Part shown: positions 20,926 through 32,183 of the stretch, piece after piece
Numbering within the stretch: the first letter of the stretch is position 1
How the letters are laid out: the number at the start of each line of letters is the position of its first letter
Assembly (NCBI RefSeq): GCF_030247185.1
Contig: NC_080572.1
Location: forward strand, 158,223,080-158,287,079
Source: Malaya genurostris
Taxonomy: Eukaryota > Arthropoda > Insecta > Diptera > Culicidae
Length of the DNA: 64,000 bases
Direction of reading: 5' to 3'
Program-made: the position numbers and the translations under genes
The notes under the pieces: generated by a model
What the model was told of the DNA's origin: nothing
Databases searched by the model: none
Seen by the model: only the letters and a program-made list of their open reading frames with translations

Positions 20926-21159
20926 ACCTTTTTAACACGCAGAGAAATGGAGTATGTTTAAAATAACAAAACTGTTAGTAGATTTTAAAACTCGATTTAT
21001 GATAATTTCTAGTTATCCTATGATTATTTTGAACTAATTTCTCTCTTCAATATCAATAATGATCTCTGCTTGATTTGAATAAAATTTTTGGTCATGTCAA
21101 ATGAAAAAAACTACAAGGATCAGCCCCATGGGGTTGTTCGAGCCATTTTTTTTATTCAA

Positions 21160-21634
21160 TAATGTTATATAATTTTAGGCACACTGCTTAAGCTCCAAGA
21201 TGCCAAGGGTATTTTCTAATCTTAATTAACGACTAACTTAAAACTAGAATAGTATCATTAGACTATGTCATCTCGGGTTCACGTAAATGCAGCTTTCAGC
21301 TGGCGATCGGCAGTGGTCGATGAATTGAGTGTTGCATGAGTTTTCCAGATGGCGTTGGTACATATCTATGCTGGCCGCATCCTTCGGTCCGTGTGGGTCC
21401 GCGGGAAACACCCCCAGGCTACGAAGGCCCGGCGGGTGGCCCGCATACTGGTTTTCGACTGGAGCGGTCTTCCCTGGGCGGTGATGGTGATGTTACGGAA
21501 GAGAATGAAGAAATGTAAATATTGTGGAAACGGAGTAAAAAGGGGATGTGGGAACAAAATGTCTGAAAACGACAGAGATCTAATTAGTTGTATCGAGATG
21601 GTGAAGAGACAGGGAAGGGGGAACGAAAAAGTTA
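21160..21634 (+). repeat. Family C dispersed repeat, copy 2 (left part of a split copy)
   Basis: Same order of blocks as copy 1, ending at 'gttagtgataaaa'. The continuation ('gatcttgttagttccaatgaagatgg') appears at 24494-24555, so the copy was split by family B copy 3. Copy 3 at 46900-47512 confirms the uninterrupted order. Confidence 0.75.
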
Positions 21635-21635
21635 G

Positions 21636-21745
21636 TGATAAAAAGGCGGGTGGGTAATGTCGACAGACATTACTGGATGTCGTGAATACGAAATCAACTT
21701 ACATGTTCGTTAACACTTTCGAATATCAATTGTATAAATAACTAG
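21636..21745 (+). mobile_element. Family B element, copy 3, left part
   Basis: Carries the GGCGGGTGGGTAATGTC lead and the TGTCGTGAATACGA motif (21678-21691). Interrupted at about 21746 by unrelated sequence; resumes near 23406. The flanks TAAAA on the left and TAAAA on the right (24492-24498 region) are consistent with a short target-site duplication in family C. Confidence 0.7.
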
Positions 21746-23405
21746 CTGACCCGTCGAACTTCGTTTCGCCCAACAATTATTTGTTCGAATTTATGTTTTC
21801 GGACATCACAATTGTTAAACGACTAAATGGTTAACGTTTCTCTCCGTTATTTTTCTGATTAACCTACAATGAATGGAATTCGACACACATTCGCTTTAGC
21901 CCGAAAAATTTATATCACCAAAAATTAATGTGAAAATGTGAAATACTTCTGTTAGGCAAAAATTGATCAAATGTACAGATTATCATCTCATTCTTTGAAT
22001 CAAAATACTGAACAGAGATCTTTCACTAATGACTTCGACATAAAGGATATAAGGTTCCACGTTTTCTCTTCCAGATGTGATTCTTGCTTTCGGTAATCGA
22101 TGAAGAAGCTCACTAACCAGAGGTTTGTATTGATAAACCTAACAAAATGCTGAAGAGTTTCTCTTCTAGAGTTGTTCATTCGGTAGAGTAGGATATGTTT
22201 ACAGTTTGTGTTTAGCCCAAGTAACTAAAAGTTCGTAAAAAAAAAGATTTCTGAAGAGCATTTTGAACAATCCGTTTTTAAGAAATTACTTATACTTGAA
22301 TGTTCGCCCGACGGAACAGAACAAACTTTGATGCTTTTACAGCTTTTAAGTAGTGAGAAAGTTTTCTCAGAACTTGTTCTGTACGTTCAAGTTGCCAAAA
22401 AGTGCCCCGCGTACTTTAGAGCTCTAATAAAGTGGATATTTTTCAGGTACTGTGGAACTTCTGGTTGTTTGGATAGAAGACGCTTAAATTTTAATTTGAT
22501 ATTCATCTTACCAATTTGAACCTTCTTCACGGAATATGAAATATAAAATGACAGTCTCGTTCCATTATGGTAATCATCTTGAACATTGATCTAAATGCAA
22601 CTTATTATGTGCGCTTAGTGTAATCTAAATCATTAGAATGCAAAACGCAGTGAAAATCTCTTAGTTTGATCTTAGCGCTTCTACAGTACAGGGTCCGGCA
22701 CTCGAAGTGTAACCAATTAAAAAGGCCATAAATTCAGTTTGGAAAATTACTTTTACTTAATTCAAAGTACAAAATGTGTAAAAATAATACAAAATTCAGA
22801 ATCAATTCACTTTTGCTCGATATGACCACCTTTTGCCTTGACTTGATGACTTGAGAGAGCGAAGGAGTTGCTTCGTTTGGCCAAAAATATTCTGATTAGT
22901 TGAACTCGTACTTGCGATGACCAATACTATTCATCTGACTTCATTGAACACAATTCATCAACTGGTAAATGATATCAGAACTTTTTCTCCTGGCTGAGCA
23001 TTTCGTCATTGAGTCATTTGGCAAGCAATAATCTCGATACCCAATTAAGCACGTGGCTCGAAATGAAGAACCACATGAATCATGAATCGTTGCGCGCCAA
23101 CAGATTCTTTCAACGATCTAGTATTCTTTTCTTCGACCGTCAAACACTTATGCAACTCGTTGCGCGTCAAACATCAATCGTAGATCTAGCAACCATTGGT
23201 GACTTGTTCAACGGAAAATTCCATTGTCCATACAAAACAATTTTATGGAATTTTCCCACTTTTCCGGCAAGTTTTCTTAATTTTTTTGATGTACGAACCC
23301 GGTGGAGGTAAAAACTGTTCAAACAGAAAACGAATCATGTAAATCCGTCCATCCGTTCTTACGTGATGCGATTACAAAGAATGATCTCTGCATTTTTATA
23401 TATAT
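21746..23405. mobile_element. Insertion inside family B copy 3, identity uncertain
   Basis: Roughly 1.66 kb interrupting family B. It opens with 'tagctgacccgtcgaacttc', a motif I remember from dispersed insect repeats but cannot name. It contains a Tc1/mariner end at 22689. No coding sequence is supported; frames of 60-100 codons at 22328 and 23009 have no recognisable domain. Confidence 0.5.
22689..22905 (-). mobile_element. Tc1/mariner-like element end fragment
   Basis: CAGGGTCCGGCACTCGAAGT starts directly after a TA dinucleotide (22687-22688), as expected for a Tc1/mariner inverted end. It is followed by 'ttttgctcgatatgaccaccttttgcc', resembling in reverse the C-terminal coding end of such elements. 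The homology stops near 22905; no transposase remains. Confidence 0.5.
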
Positions 23406-24493
23406 AGATGCAAGCATTCCCCTTTACACATTATTCGCAAAAACAAAGAGAACTTCACTTGATCTCGATTACTGTGAATTTCACACAGCGAAAAGTGCAC
23501 AAATCTAAGCAAACTGTTCTTGATTTGAACTAAACTGAGGATAATTACCGTCGATTTGCGAACAACAAATTCTAATAGTTCTTTAGAAAACTTTTAGAGC
23601 CATTAGAACGGCTGATATTGTGTAATGCTCTCCACCGTTGTTTTTTTCCCAATGCTAATGACTGGCAGCTGTGACGTAATCGCTCTTGTCGAAGCGAAAC
23701 TAGCTGTGCAGACGACACAAAACACATCTGCTCGCAGTGGCGATAGAATCCAAACTGATTCAATTTTTGTTAAGAGATTTCCTTTTATGTGATTTCGTTT
23801 GTAGCTTTTTCACTAATGGGCGGTCCTAACGGCTATAAAAATAGCAGCATACAGAATTTTAAGGTCGATTATTTCATTTCGGATTTGCATAATTTATTGA
23901 AAGAAACTATCAATATGCTGTAGGGATTCGTTTCTAGCATTCAGAAGGACCAAATTGAGGAACTCACTGCGATATTTACCACTTTTCGGAACAATTTTCT
24001 CGGACGATTTGTTGTACAGCAGCAGATATTTCGTTCTCTTCCTTAGAACGCGTTCTGATTGGCTGGTGTTGACATGGGTCAAATGAGACAGGTTTTTCAA
24101 TAGTGTACTATTGAAATACTTCAATGCTTTCGCTATACACATTTAAATTGAAAAATTCTATTGGTAGCTAGATTATATAAATCCTTCCACAGATCACTGA
24201 GCTATGAGCTTTCAAAATACGAGAAAGGCAAACGCGCCTTATGAATTATCCTCTTTGATACTCGTTTATACCAAACATTTCAGAAAAGTTTAATTTTGAA
24301 TTTTTTGAGGCTATATCACGAAACTGAAGATTTTATCATAAAATTGTGATCATATTTCCGATGGCATGTCGCAAGATTTATGTTGATTCATTAGATACAA
24401 CAATAGATATTCACGATCAAAAACTTATCACTCTCTCAGAGGGTAAATTTGGAAAAGGCACCCCATAGTAAAGTAAGGCGTATTCACGACAAT
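23406..24493 (+). mobile_element. Family B element, copy 3, right part
   Basis: Continues from 'attcgcaaaaacaaagagaac' through the family B body to 'gcgtattcacgaca' at 24478-24491. It includes the region 23590-23660 that is missing from copy 1, the TATA-like run near 23834, the CCAAT-type motif near 24048 and the TTTCAATAGTGTACTATTGAAA palindrome. It is the most complete H2A-lacking copy. Confidence 0.72.
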
Positions 24494-24612
24494 AAAAGAT
24501 CTTGTTAGTTCCAATGAAGATGGTAGACAGGGACGGTGATCGAGAGAATCGGGCGGATGTTAGTGTCGAACCTGTGGGTGGAGATTATACTTTCTGAGCG
24601 AGGAATAACACA

Positions 24613-25841
24613 TTACACTTGTATATCAATGTGTTTAAGGTACTGGTATATGAGAAGCATATATAAACTATTCCGACTCGCCAACACATCCCGAACCGGA
24701 ACCTCAGGCGGTCTACCTCGGGCCCTATGGGATTCCAGTAGCTTTGACCTGGCGTCACGATACTCTGCACACGACCATACGACATGCTCGATGTTCTGAT
24801 AATCGTCGCCACAGGTGCAGAGACCGCTCTCCGCGAGCCCAACACGCCGGAGATGTGCGTTGAAAGTATAGTGATTTGACATGAGCCGCGACATAACACG
24901 AATGAAATCCCTACTCACGTTCATCCCCCTGAACCAAGGTTTCGTCGATACCCCAGGGATAATGGAATGTAGCCATCGGCCTAGTTCGCCATTGCTTCAT
25001 GAAGTTTGTCAACTTTCGAGAGTTTTCTGACGAGAGATACTAAAAAATTCATTGAAGCAGATTGGTCTTTCATAAATATCACCTTCTAATGTGCCCACCT
25101 TAGCCAATGAGTCTGCCTTTTCATTGCCCGGAATGGAACAATGCGAAGGGACCCAGACTAACGATATTGAATAAGACCGTTCAGATAAAGTTCGCAAGTG
25201 TTCCCGTATTTTCCCCAAGAAATATGGGGGATACTTTCCTGGCTTCATTGCCCGGAGAGCTTCTATTGAGCTTAGACTGTGACAATGAAGTAATGGTCTT
25301 TGGGCAAGGTTTCAATGATCTCGAGAGTGTACTGAATAGCAGCTAATTCTGCGACGTAAACTGAAGCCGGATCACTGAGTTTGTACGGAGCGGTGATGTT
25401 CTGATTGAAGATGCTGAAGCCTGGGGATCTGTTGATGTTTGATCCGTCAGTTTGAAACACCTTTTCACAGTTGACTGTTCTAAATTTATTATAAAATATA
25501 TTAGGGGCCTCTCGAGGGCGTACGTGTTCCGGAATTCCACGAATCTCTTCTCTCATGGATATGTCGAAAAACACAGTAGAGTCAGAAGTATTCAAGAAAT
25601 GAGCACGGTTGGAAACAAACGAAGAAGGATTAATATTCGGAGTCATGTAATCAAAATACAAGGACATAAAACGGGTCCGAGAATTGAGCTCGACAAGCCT
25701 TTCGAAGTTTTCAATCACCATCGGATTATCAATCGATATGAGAGGTCCCAGAATCGGTTTTTCAACGGTAAGACGCCCGCGAGCACTTAAAGACTCATCG
25801 TATGAGTCGATTGCATGCAACCTAGGGCAATACGCAAACAA
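24613..25841 (-). pseudogene. I-clade element, copy 2: RNase H and C-terminal domain
   Basis: Retroelement RNase H, which removes the RNA strand during cDNA synthesis. FQTDGS supplies the first Asp, and AELAAIQY the Glu; a frameshift near 25260 removes the usual TDSLSS Asp. The histidine motif VPSHCSIPGNEKAD follows at about 25160-25110. A TGA at 25009-25011 replaces a Trp before QTSW. The last segment (24924-24613) carries a C-x-C-x8-H-x4-C knuckle (CTCG...IEHVVWSC). RNase H after RT supports assignment to the I clade. Frameshifts and stops make it non-functional. Confidence 0.85.
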
Positions 25842-26103
25842 CGATACTGAATTCTTTCCAGTTTAATGAAATGGGTGTTCGCGGCGGATCGGAAGCAGAA
25901 GCATCCATATTCCATTACGGACAATATCGTTGTTTAGTACAACCTGATCAGGTCTCCTGGGTGGGCACCCACCAAGTTCCGGTTATTGTGCGAAAAAAAA
26001 TTGATTCTCTGCTGGCATGTTTGTTTCAGATACATAATGTGACATCCCCAGGTGCCTTTGGAGTCGAACCAGACCCCGAGATATTTGAATGTAAAGACCT
26101 GAG
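25842..26103 (-). pseudogene. I-clade element, copy 2: RT-RNase H linker
   Basis: Sits between the RT thumb and the RNase H segment of the same minus-strand element. Coding similarity is blurred by frameshifts; no continuous frame longer than ~80 codons is supported on the minus strand. Confidence 0.5.
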
Positions 26104-27000
26104 CTATGTTTTCACCCCCTAGTTGAAGTTGTAGTTGTGCTGGTTCTCGCTTCCTTGAAAATACAACCAGCTCAGTTTTCTCCGTAGAGAACTCGATACC
26201 AATTTGAAGAGCCTATGTCGACAAGTTGTCGAGGGTATCTTGCAAAGGTCCTTGGAGGTCGGCAGCTTTGGGTCCTTTAATAGACACAACGCTGTCGTCG
26301 GCAAGTTGTCTTAGCGTGCAAGATGTGTTGATACATTGATCAATGTTGCTTACGTAAAAATTGTATAAAAGGGGGCTGTAGCATGAGCCCTGAGGAAGAC
26401 CCATGTAACTGATTCGTATTGTCGACAAATCTCCATGCGCGAAATACATGTATTTCTCGGACAATAGATTATACAAAAAGTTATTCAAGATTGGTGAAAG
26501 ACCATGCTGATGCAACTTCTCAGATAGGATGTTTATGGAAACTGAATCAAAGCCTCCTTGATGTCTAGGAAAACTGATGCCATTTGTTCTTTACGAGCAA
26601 ATGCCATTTGAATTTCTGTTGAGAGCAACGCAAGACAATCGTTCGTTCCTTTGCCCCTGCGGAAACCAAATTGTGTATCTGAAAGTAAGCCATTAGTCTT
26701 GACCCAATTATCTAGACGAAACAGAATCATTTTTTCGAACAATTTCCGGATACAGGAAAGTATAGCAATCGGCCGATACGAATTGTGATCGGAGGCTGAT
26801 TTCCCTGGTTTTTGAATGGCGATAACTCTTACTTGTCTCCAGTCATGTGGGACAATATTATCCTCAAGAAGCCTAATGAATAAATTCAATAAGCGCCTTT
26901 TGGCAGAGTCAAGCAAATTTTTCAACAAGTTGAATTTGATTTTGTCTAACCCCGGAGCTTTTTTTGTTACACGATAAAAGCGCAAGTGAGAACTCGATCA
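26104..27000 (-). pseudogene. I-clade element, copy 2: reverse transcriptase
   Basis: Frames 26985-26533 and 26515-26213 cover the polymerase. Motifs in order: KKAPGLDKI, VIAIQKPGKS, SYRPIAIL with LFEKMI, DTQFGFRRGKGTNDCL, VFLDIKEA (motif A Asp), GLPQGSCYSPLLYNFYV (motif B) and RQLADDSVV (motif C, the catalytic Asp pair). A one-base deletion near 26540, just after VFLDIKEA, shifts the frame and kills the enzyme. The thumb continues with more breaks toward 26104. Confidence 0.88.
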
Positions 27001-28166
27001 TCGAAAAAGGTGTTTCGTTTCTATTAGATGAGGCGACGCGCATGATCGTCTGTTCCGGAACAGAGTCAGGACATATTATTTAGCGAAATCGAATATCCAG
27101 CGGTTAGAATATTCCTCGCTTTCGTTCGAGGTGTTTTTGTTGCGCATTCGTCGGGCTGTGTTCCATAGAGTGCTCATTGATGTTTCTCTCGATAATCCGT
27201 CTATGAATCGACGCCAATAATCGCTTTTTTCGCTTTAATCAAGATTTTCATTTTTCTTTGAGCACTCTTTGTCCCACCACGGGTTGGGGGGACGGATGTT
27301 AGATTTCGCGCCGGGTACAGGTTTCGTCTGAGTTTGAGTCGCAGTGTCGAGATTCAAGCCAGCCAAAAACGTGTATTCTTCCTCCGGAGGAAGTTCTTGT
27401 GTTGTTTCTAGTTTCTCAGATATCGAATTTGTGTAGCATTTCCTATCAATATTTCGTGTGAGGTCATACGAAACACTGATTGTCTCCGATGGTCGTAATC
27501 CGTAGGCGATTGAAATCACGATAGGTAGATGATCGCTAACGTGGGAATCAGGGATCACCTTCCACGTGCAGTCCAACCGTAGCGATGTCGAGCAAAGGGA
27601 TAAATCCACCGCACTTGTTCTTGCTGGTGGTGCAGAAATTCGTGTCATTTCTCCCGTATTCAAGATTGTCATATTGAAGTTGTCGCAGATATCATGGATC
27701 ATAGCTGATCTGTTATCGTCGTGAAGACAGCCCCATCCCGTACCGTGAGAGTTAAAGTCTCCTAAAAAAAACGTCGGTGCGGGAAGGAGCTCAATGATAT
27801 CACTGAGCCGAGGCTCTTGGCGGAATATATATGGAAGCAATGCAAAGGTCTTTGCCTTTGATTGTAACATGACATGCGACAACTTCAATACCTGGTATCG
27901 ATGGGAGGTTAATGCGATAGAAAGAATAGCACTTTTTGATCCCTAAAAGTACTCCTCCATAGGGATCATCTCGATCCAGACGAATTATGTTAAAATCGTA
28001 GAAGTTCGGGTATTTCAGAAGTTAGCCAAGCTTCGCACAATGGAAATGCGTCACATTTCAGATTATTTACTAGAAATTTGAAGGGATCTATTTTTGGAAT
28101 GATACTTCTACAATTCCACTGTATAACAGTGATTGTATCCGTGACCTCGGTGGGTGACTTAGCCAT
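27001..28166 (-). pseudogene. I-clade element, copy 2: ORF2 start and endonuclease
   Basis: ORF2 begins with an ATG at 28166 that overlaps the ORF1 stop by 8 nt (ATGGCTAA), as in the copy at the left edge. The N-terminus carries the same IQWNCRSI motif. After a frameshift before 27888 the frame 27888-27235 includes FLGDFNSHGTGWG (Asp/Asn), VSDHLPIVISI (Asp/His) and PPNPWWDKECS. Remaining linker sequence to the RT (27234-27001) has further stops. Confidence 0.85.
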
Positions 28167-28785
28167 CGAAGGATACGATCCTTGGAAGAAGGGGCCATTT
28201 TACAATTAACTGCTTCAAGAATGTTTTAACTGTAGGAATAAAAGCCATTAATAGAATTTTAGGAGGTTCTGAAATATTGAAGGCAGACATGATCCAGTCC
28301 ACGATATCAGAGAACTTTACAAACCCAGTATCTGGTAAATTTTCTGACTGATCTTTAGGGACTTTCGGGGGTTTTGAAGTCCCAGGAAGTGATGGAACTT
28401 CTTGCTCGGAATGTAATATTCCAAGGCCTGGAGCTTTTTTCTCCGTCTTTTTTGCCATCACTTCCAGTTGTTTTAATTTTTTGAGACCCACCAGAAGATA
28501 CCTTCGAACCCTTACTAGGGAGCTTAATACTAGAAGATTTATTTCTTCTCTTTCTGAAGCTATGAGGGACTGCCGAAGATGTACCTTCAAAGGGATCATC
28601 AGCATCGCTCTTGTCAGCTGACAAACAAGCGAAAACATTCTCTGGAGGCGTAGCACTCTTCAACATTTCAGCAAAGGAATGCTTCGAATGTTGCTTAAGT
28701 GAACGCCTCATCTTGTCTTTGCGCAGTTTGTACGCGGGGCATGCCGAGAGGTCATGCGGTCCCTCCTTACAGTAGAGACACTTTT
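28159..28785 (-). pseudogene. I-clade element, copy 2: ORF1 C-terminal part
   Basis: Starts, in the window sense, inside the third zinc knuckle (CLYCKEGPHDLSAC at about 28777-28735), continues with a basic Ser/Lys-rich linker, then shifts frame near 28440 and ends with SDIVDWIMSAFNISEP and IVSFDG at 28162. The N-terminal two-thirds, including the first two knuckles, are absent because the element is cut at about 28785, where a plus-strand gypsy fragment begins. Confidence 0.85.
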
Positions 28786-28792
28786 CAATGTT

Positions 28793-29314
28793 TCTGATTA
28801 TGAGCTATTAACAAAAGAGCTTAAACTGACAGATGCTACTGGACGGGTTACACGCCAAAGGCTCTACCTAGAGCGGTATGATTTTAAAATTATCTGTAAA
28901 AAAGGCAAACAGAATGTAGTAGCGGATGGACTGTCTAGAATCCCATCGGCAGAACTAAATTTACAAGAACTTTCTAAAGAATGCTTCCCAAATGACAAAA
29001 TTTACGGCCCAGAAATAGTCAATAAATTTAACAACCAACTAATAATAAGAATCACAAATGAGACTCGGAAAAGTCCACACATTATGTGTAAAATATTCCC
29101 GAACCAAATTCGCCATGTGTTCCACAAAGCCAGTTATAATAAAGATGACTTAAAGGAGATTTTAAAGAAATACATTGACCCTACTAAAACCAATTGTATA
29201 TTTGTCCAAAGTGAGATAATCCGAATATGCGATGAAATTCTTAAAACGGACTTCAAGAAAAACATAAAATTCCAATTTTCTAATAATCTTTTGCCAGATA
29301 TAATTTCAGGATAG
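28793..29314 (+). pseudogene. gypsy-type pol: RNase H end and connection
   Basis: The frame enters gypsy pol near the end of RNase H: YELLTKELKL, QRLYLERYDFKI and GKQNVVADGLSRIP, the usual signature of Ty3/gypsy RNase H. About 120 residues of linker follow up to a TAG at 29312-29314. The first ~13 codons of the open frame (28754-28792) are antisense I-element sequence and not part of pol. Protease and RT of this element are missing here. Confidence 0.82.
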
Positions 29315-30354
29315 GATCAGAAACAATTCATACGGAGAGTTCACAACTTCAACCATCGAAAATATAAATTAACGTATGAAGAAGCCCGAAAATCTGCCTT
29401 CTTCCCCGATATGCTGAGTAAAATTGAAACATTTATTAGGAACTGCGAAGAATGCAGATACGCCAAGTATGAACGTAAACCCTTCAAAATTCCGATGTCA
29501 AGAAGGATCTACGAAAAACCGTTTGGAAATTTTTATATAGATGTCTACGTGAAAGACCGACATAAATTCCTGGCCATTGTAGACTCCTTCTCGAAATTCG
29601 CACAAATATTTCAAATTTCAAATGAAACGACAGAAGAATTGGCAAGTTCCATGATTGAATATTTCAAGACCTTTGGTATGCCAAAAATGATCACATGCGA
29701 TCAGGGTTTAGAAATTCTCGATTTAGGGAATTTCTAAGCAAACAGGGCGTTTCGCTGCACTTTGCTAGTACAATTAATAGTAACGGTATAGTGGAGAGAT
29801 TCCACAGTACCCTGTTGGAAATGTACCTCGCAAATAAACGTAAGGTTGAAGACCTCACTTTATACGAGGGATTAGCACTGGTCACTACCTTGTATAATGA
29901 CTCAACCCATAGCACGACAAACTTAAAACCGCGAGAAATTATATTCGGCACATGCGCTTCACTGAATCCAGCCGAAATTAATCTCTCTAAGCTTAAAAAC
30001 ATTCAAACGGCCAAAGACAACATTCAATATATAGCAGATAAACACAATAACAGACTACCACTAATCGACAAGAATGACTATAAAATATTGACAAACCCAG
30101 TTGTGGTGAAAGGAAAGGCCAAACCAAGCCCCTATGGCCAACGATATAGACAGGTAGAATTCGTAAATCAGACCGACAAAACCATAACTGACTTACGTGA
30201 TATTAAAATACAAAAGAAAGACGTAAAAAGGATACCAAACATTACTTCAATTCAGATTATGCCTACTGATAACGACAGCAAACACAGACGTACGAATACA
30301 CGATGTGGGTCAAAACCCACTAGTAATAATTCCGATAGATATAGCTCGGATTAG
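29315..30354 (+). pseudogene. gypsy-type integrase, stop and frameshift
   Basis: Integrase inserts the cDNA copy into the genome. The zinc-binding HHCC motif is visible as VHNFNHRKY near 29340 and NCEECRYAK near 29445. The core has its first Asp in FYIDVYVKD (29534-29560), the second in ITCDQG (29691-29707) and the Glu in NGIVERFHSTLLE (29783-29820). A one-base shift right after CDQG splits the core into two frames (29411-29737 and 29695-30354). A C-terminal domain rich in Lys follows. The enzyme cannot be made as one protein from this copy. Confidence 0.88.
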
Positions 30355-31076
30355 CAATTACCTTAGAATTGGTCATCATGTAAACCTTAGCTTACTCGCA
30401 GATACCATCCAGAACCTAAATAGCATAACTAAGAGTAAAATTTCGAATAACCACATCCTGAGTCCAATAGTGAAAATAAAATCAAGAAAACTCCACTCCA
30501 TATTTGAAAGATTGAGACCATCTAGGGAAAAACGGTGGGAAAGCTTAGGACGAAATACGTATCGGGTTGTCCAGATGCAGAGGATTTGAAGATAATAAAT
30601 AGTACAATGAACTCAATTATCGATCAGAACAATAATCAAGCCAAATTAACAGTGCACTAGATGTTAGACTAAGGAATATCACTGCAACAATTAATTCTAT
30701 AATTAGCATTCAAAATGATATTCAGAATAGAACACTGGAAGGTTTCGATTCAATCAATTTAATATTCAATTTAGATGAGTTGATAGATCAGTAATAGAAG
30801 AAGCGACTACATTGGCCCGACGTAATATCTCCAGCAGCCGCATCATTTCAACAGACGAAATCATCGTAGCACAGAACTTTCTCAAAGAAAACGGTTTGGA
30901 AACAAATCTACTCGATGAAATACTAGAGATTTTCGGTGCCTATGTACTTTTTGGTAAGGATGAAATTATTTATACGCTCAAAGTTCCACGTGTCAAAGGA
31001 GTTCAGTATCAGTTGAACAACATAGAGCCCGTAATATCCAATAATCAACGTATATACCTCACTAAGAGATACTACT
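30305..31076 (+). pseudogene. gypsy env-like region, broken
   Basis: Overlaps the integrase end by ~50 nt. It reads as an errantivirus-type envelope-like segment: a Lys/Arg-rich site (SREKRWESLGR near 30518-30550) resembling the cleavage region between the two envelope parts, and later a frame 30812-31076 (NFLKENGLETNLL, EPVISNNQRIYLTKRYY). At least two frameshifts and several stops lie between 30590 and 30812. No transmembrane segment remains before the frame ends at a family D insertion. The env call rests on position and the basic site, so it is moderate. Confidence 0.55.
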
Positions 31077-31230
31077 GAGCGGTAAAAATGTCTTCGAAAA
31101 GTGCACACACAGACATTTTCCGATCTCGTCGAACTGAGTCGAATGGTATATAACACTATGGGTCTCCGAAGCTCCGTTCGAAAGTCGGTTTTCCAGCACT
31201 TCTAATACCTCTCTATAAAGAAAGGCAAAA
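31077..31230 (+). repeat. Family D repeat end between gypsy and BEL fragments
   Basis: Has 'gagcggtaaaaatgtcttcg', 'cagacattttccgatctcgt', 'actgagtcgaatgg' and 'ataaagaaaggcaaaa'. It forms the exact boundary between the gypsy env-like region and the BEL/Pao integrase. Confidence 0.75.
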
Positions 31231-31488
31231 ATGGGGTGTTATATTCACCTGTCTAGTAACTCGAGGGATACACATCGAAAAGGCAGAAAATATGAGTACC
31301 GATGCCTTCTTCGTATGTTTTAGAAATTTTCAGTGTCGCAGAGGTAAGGTAACTCAGCTTTACAGCGACAACGGAACTAATTTTGTTGGAGCCGAAAGAG
31401 AGTTGAGACGGCTCCTACAAGAACTCAACACAAAAATAAGTCTAGAGGAAGCAGCGGAGCTAGAGATTTTGTGGGCTACACATTTTAA
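31231..31488 (+). pseudogene. BEL/Pao integrase core, 5' part
   Basis: Frame with GVIFTCLVTRGIHIEKA and YSDNGTNFVGAERELRRLL, the integrase core pattern of BEL/Pao elements (second catalytic Asp in SDNGTNF). It is cut at a TTAA (31485-31488) by the 695-bp hairpin element; the remaining integrase follows at 32184. Protease, RT and RNase H upstream are missing. Confidence 0.83.
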
Positions 31489-32183
31489 GGCCATCGTCCA
31501 AGTACCATGCGCGCGGGTGGTTTTAGGAAATTTTCGATGGAAATTTCGAAAAATTTGCCAAAACCAAAAACATACAGACCTTTGAAATACATTTATCTAT
31601 CTACAGAAAATGGCTGGAAAATTCGGAGGATTTTCCGAGTCTTATCAAAAATAGCTCTGAAAAATGACTGTTTTTGTGATTTTTCACAATTATCTGGAAA
31701 AATAAAGCGATGACATAAACTTTTTTTTCAAATAAACTTTATTATGGATACACAGATTACATTCGGACACATTTTTGGAAAACCTTTTCACGCTTTTCAT
31801 AGAAAATCCACGAATTTCAAAAATTTCCACGAAATCGGTTATATGAAATTCGTTGATTTTCCATGAAAAGCGTGAAAAGGTTTTCCAAAAATGTTTTCGA
31901 ATGTGATGCTTGTTGCCAGCATGAGGTTTTTTTTGAAAAAAAAATTTCATTCCATCGAATTATTTTTTCAAATAATTGTGAAAAATTACAAAAAAAAGCT
32001 CATTTTTTCAGCGCTATTTTTTATAAGACTCGTAAAATCCTCCGAATTTTTCAGTCATTTTCACCCTGTAGATAGATAAAAGTATTTCAAAGGTCTGTAT
32101 GTTTTTGGTTTTGTCAAATTTTTCGAAATTTCCATCGAAAATTTCCTAAAACCACCCGCGCGCATGGTACTTGGACGATGACC
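31489..32183. mobile_element. 695-bp palindromic MITE at a TTAA target
   Basis: Almost the whole element is one inverted repeat: the left arm starts GGCCATCGTCCAAGTACCAT and the right arm ends with its near-perfect complement, with a second internal inverted pair (cttttcacgcttttcat / atgaaaagcgtgaaaag) around 31780-31885. It is flanked by TTAA on both sides (31485-31488, 32184-32187), the hallmark of piggyBac-type target duplications. It has no gene; small frames inside are mirror images of one another. A transcript would fold into a ~300-bp hairpin. Confidence 0.88.
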
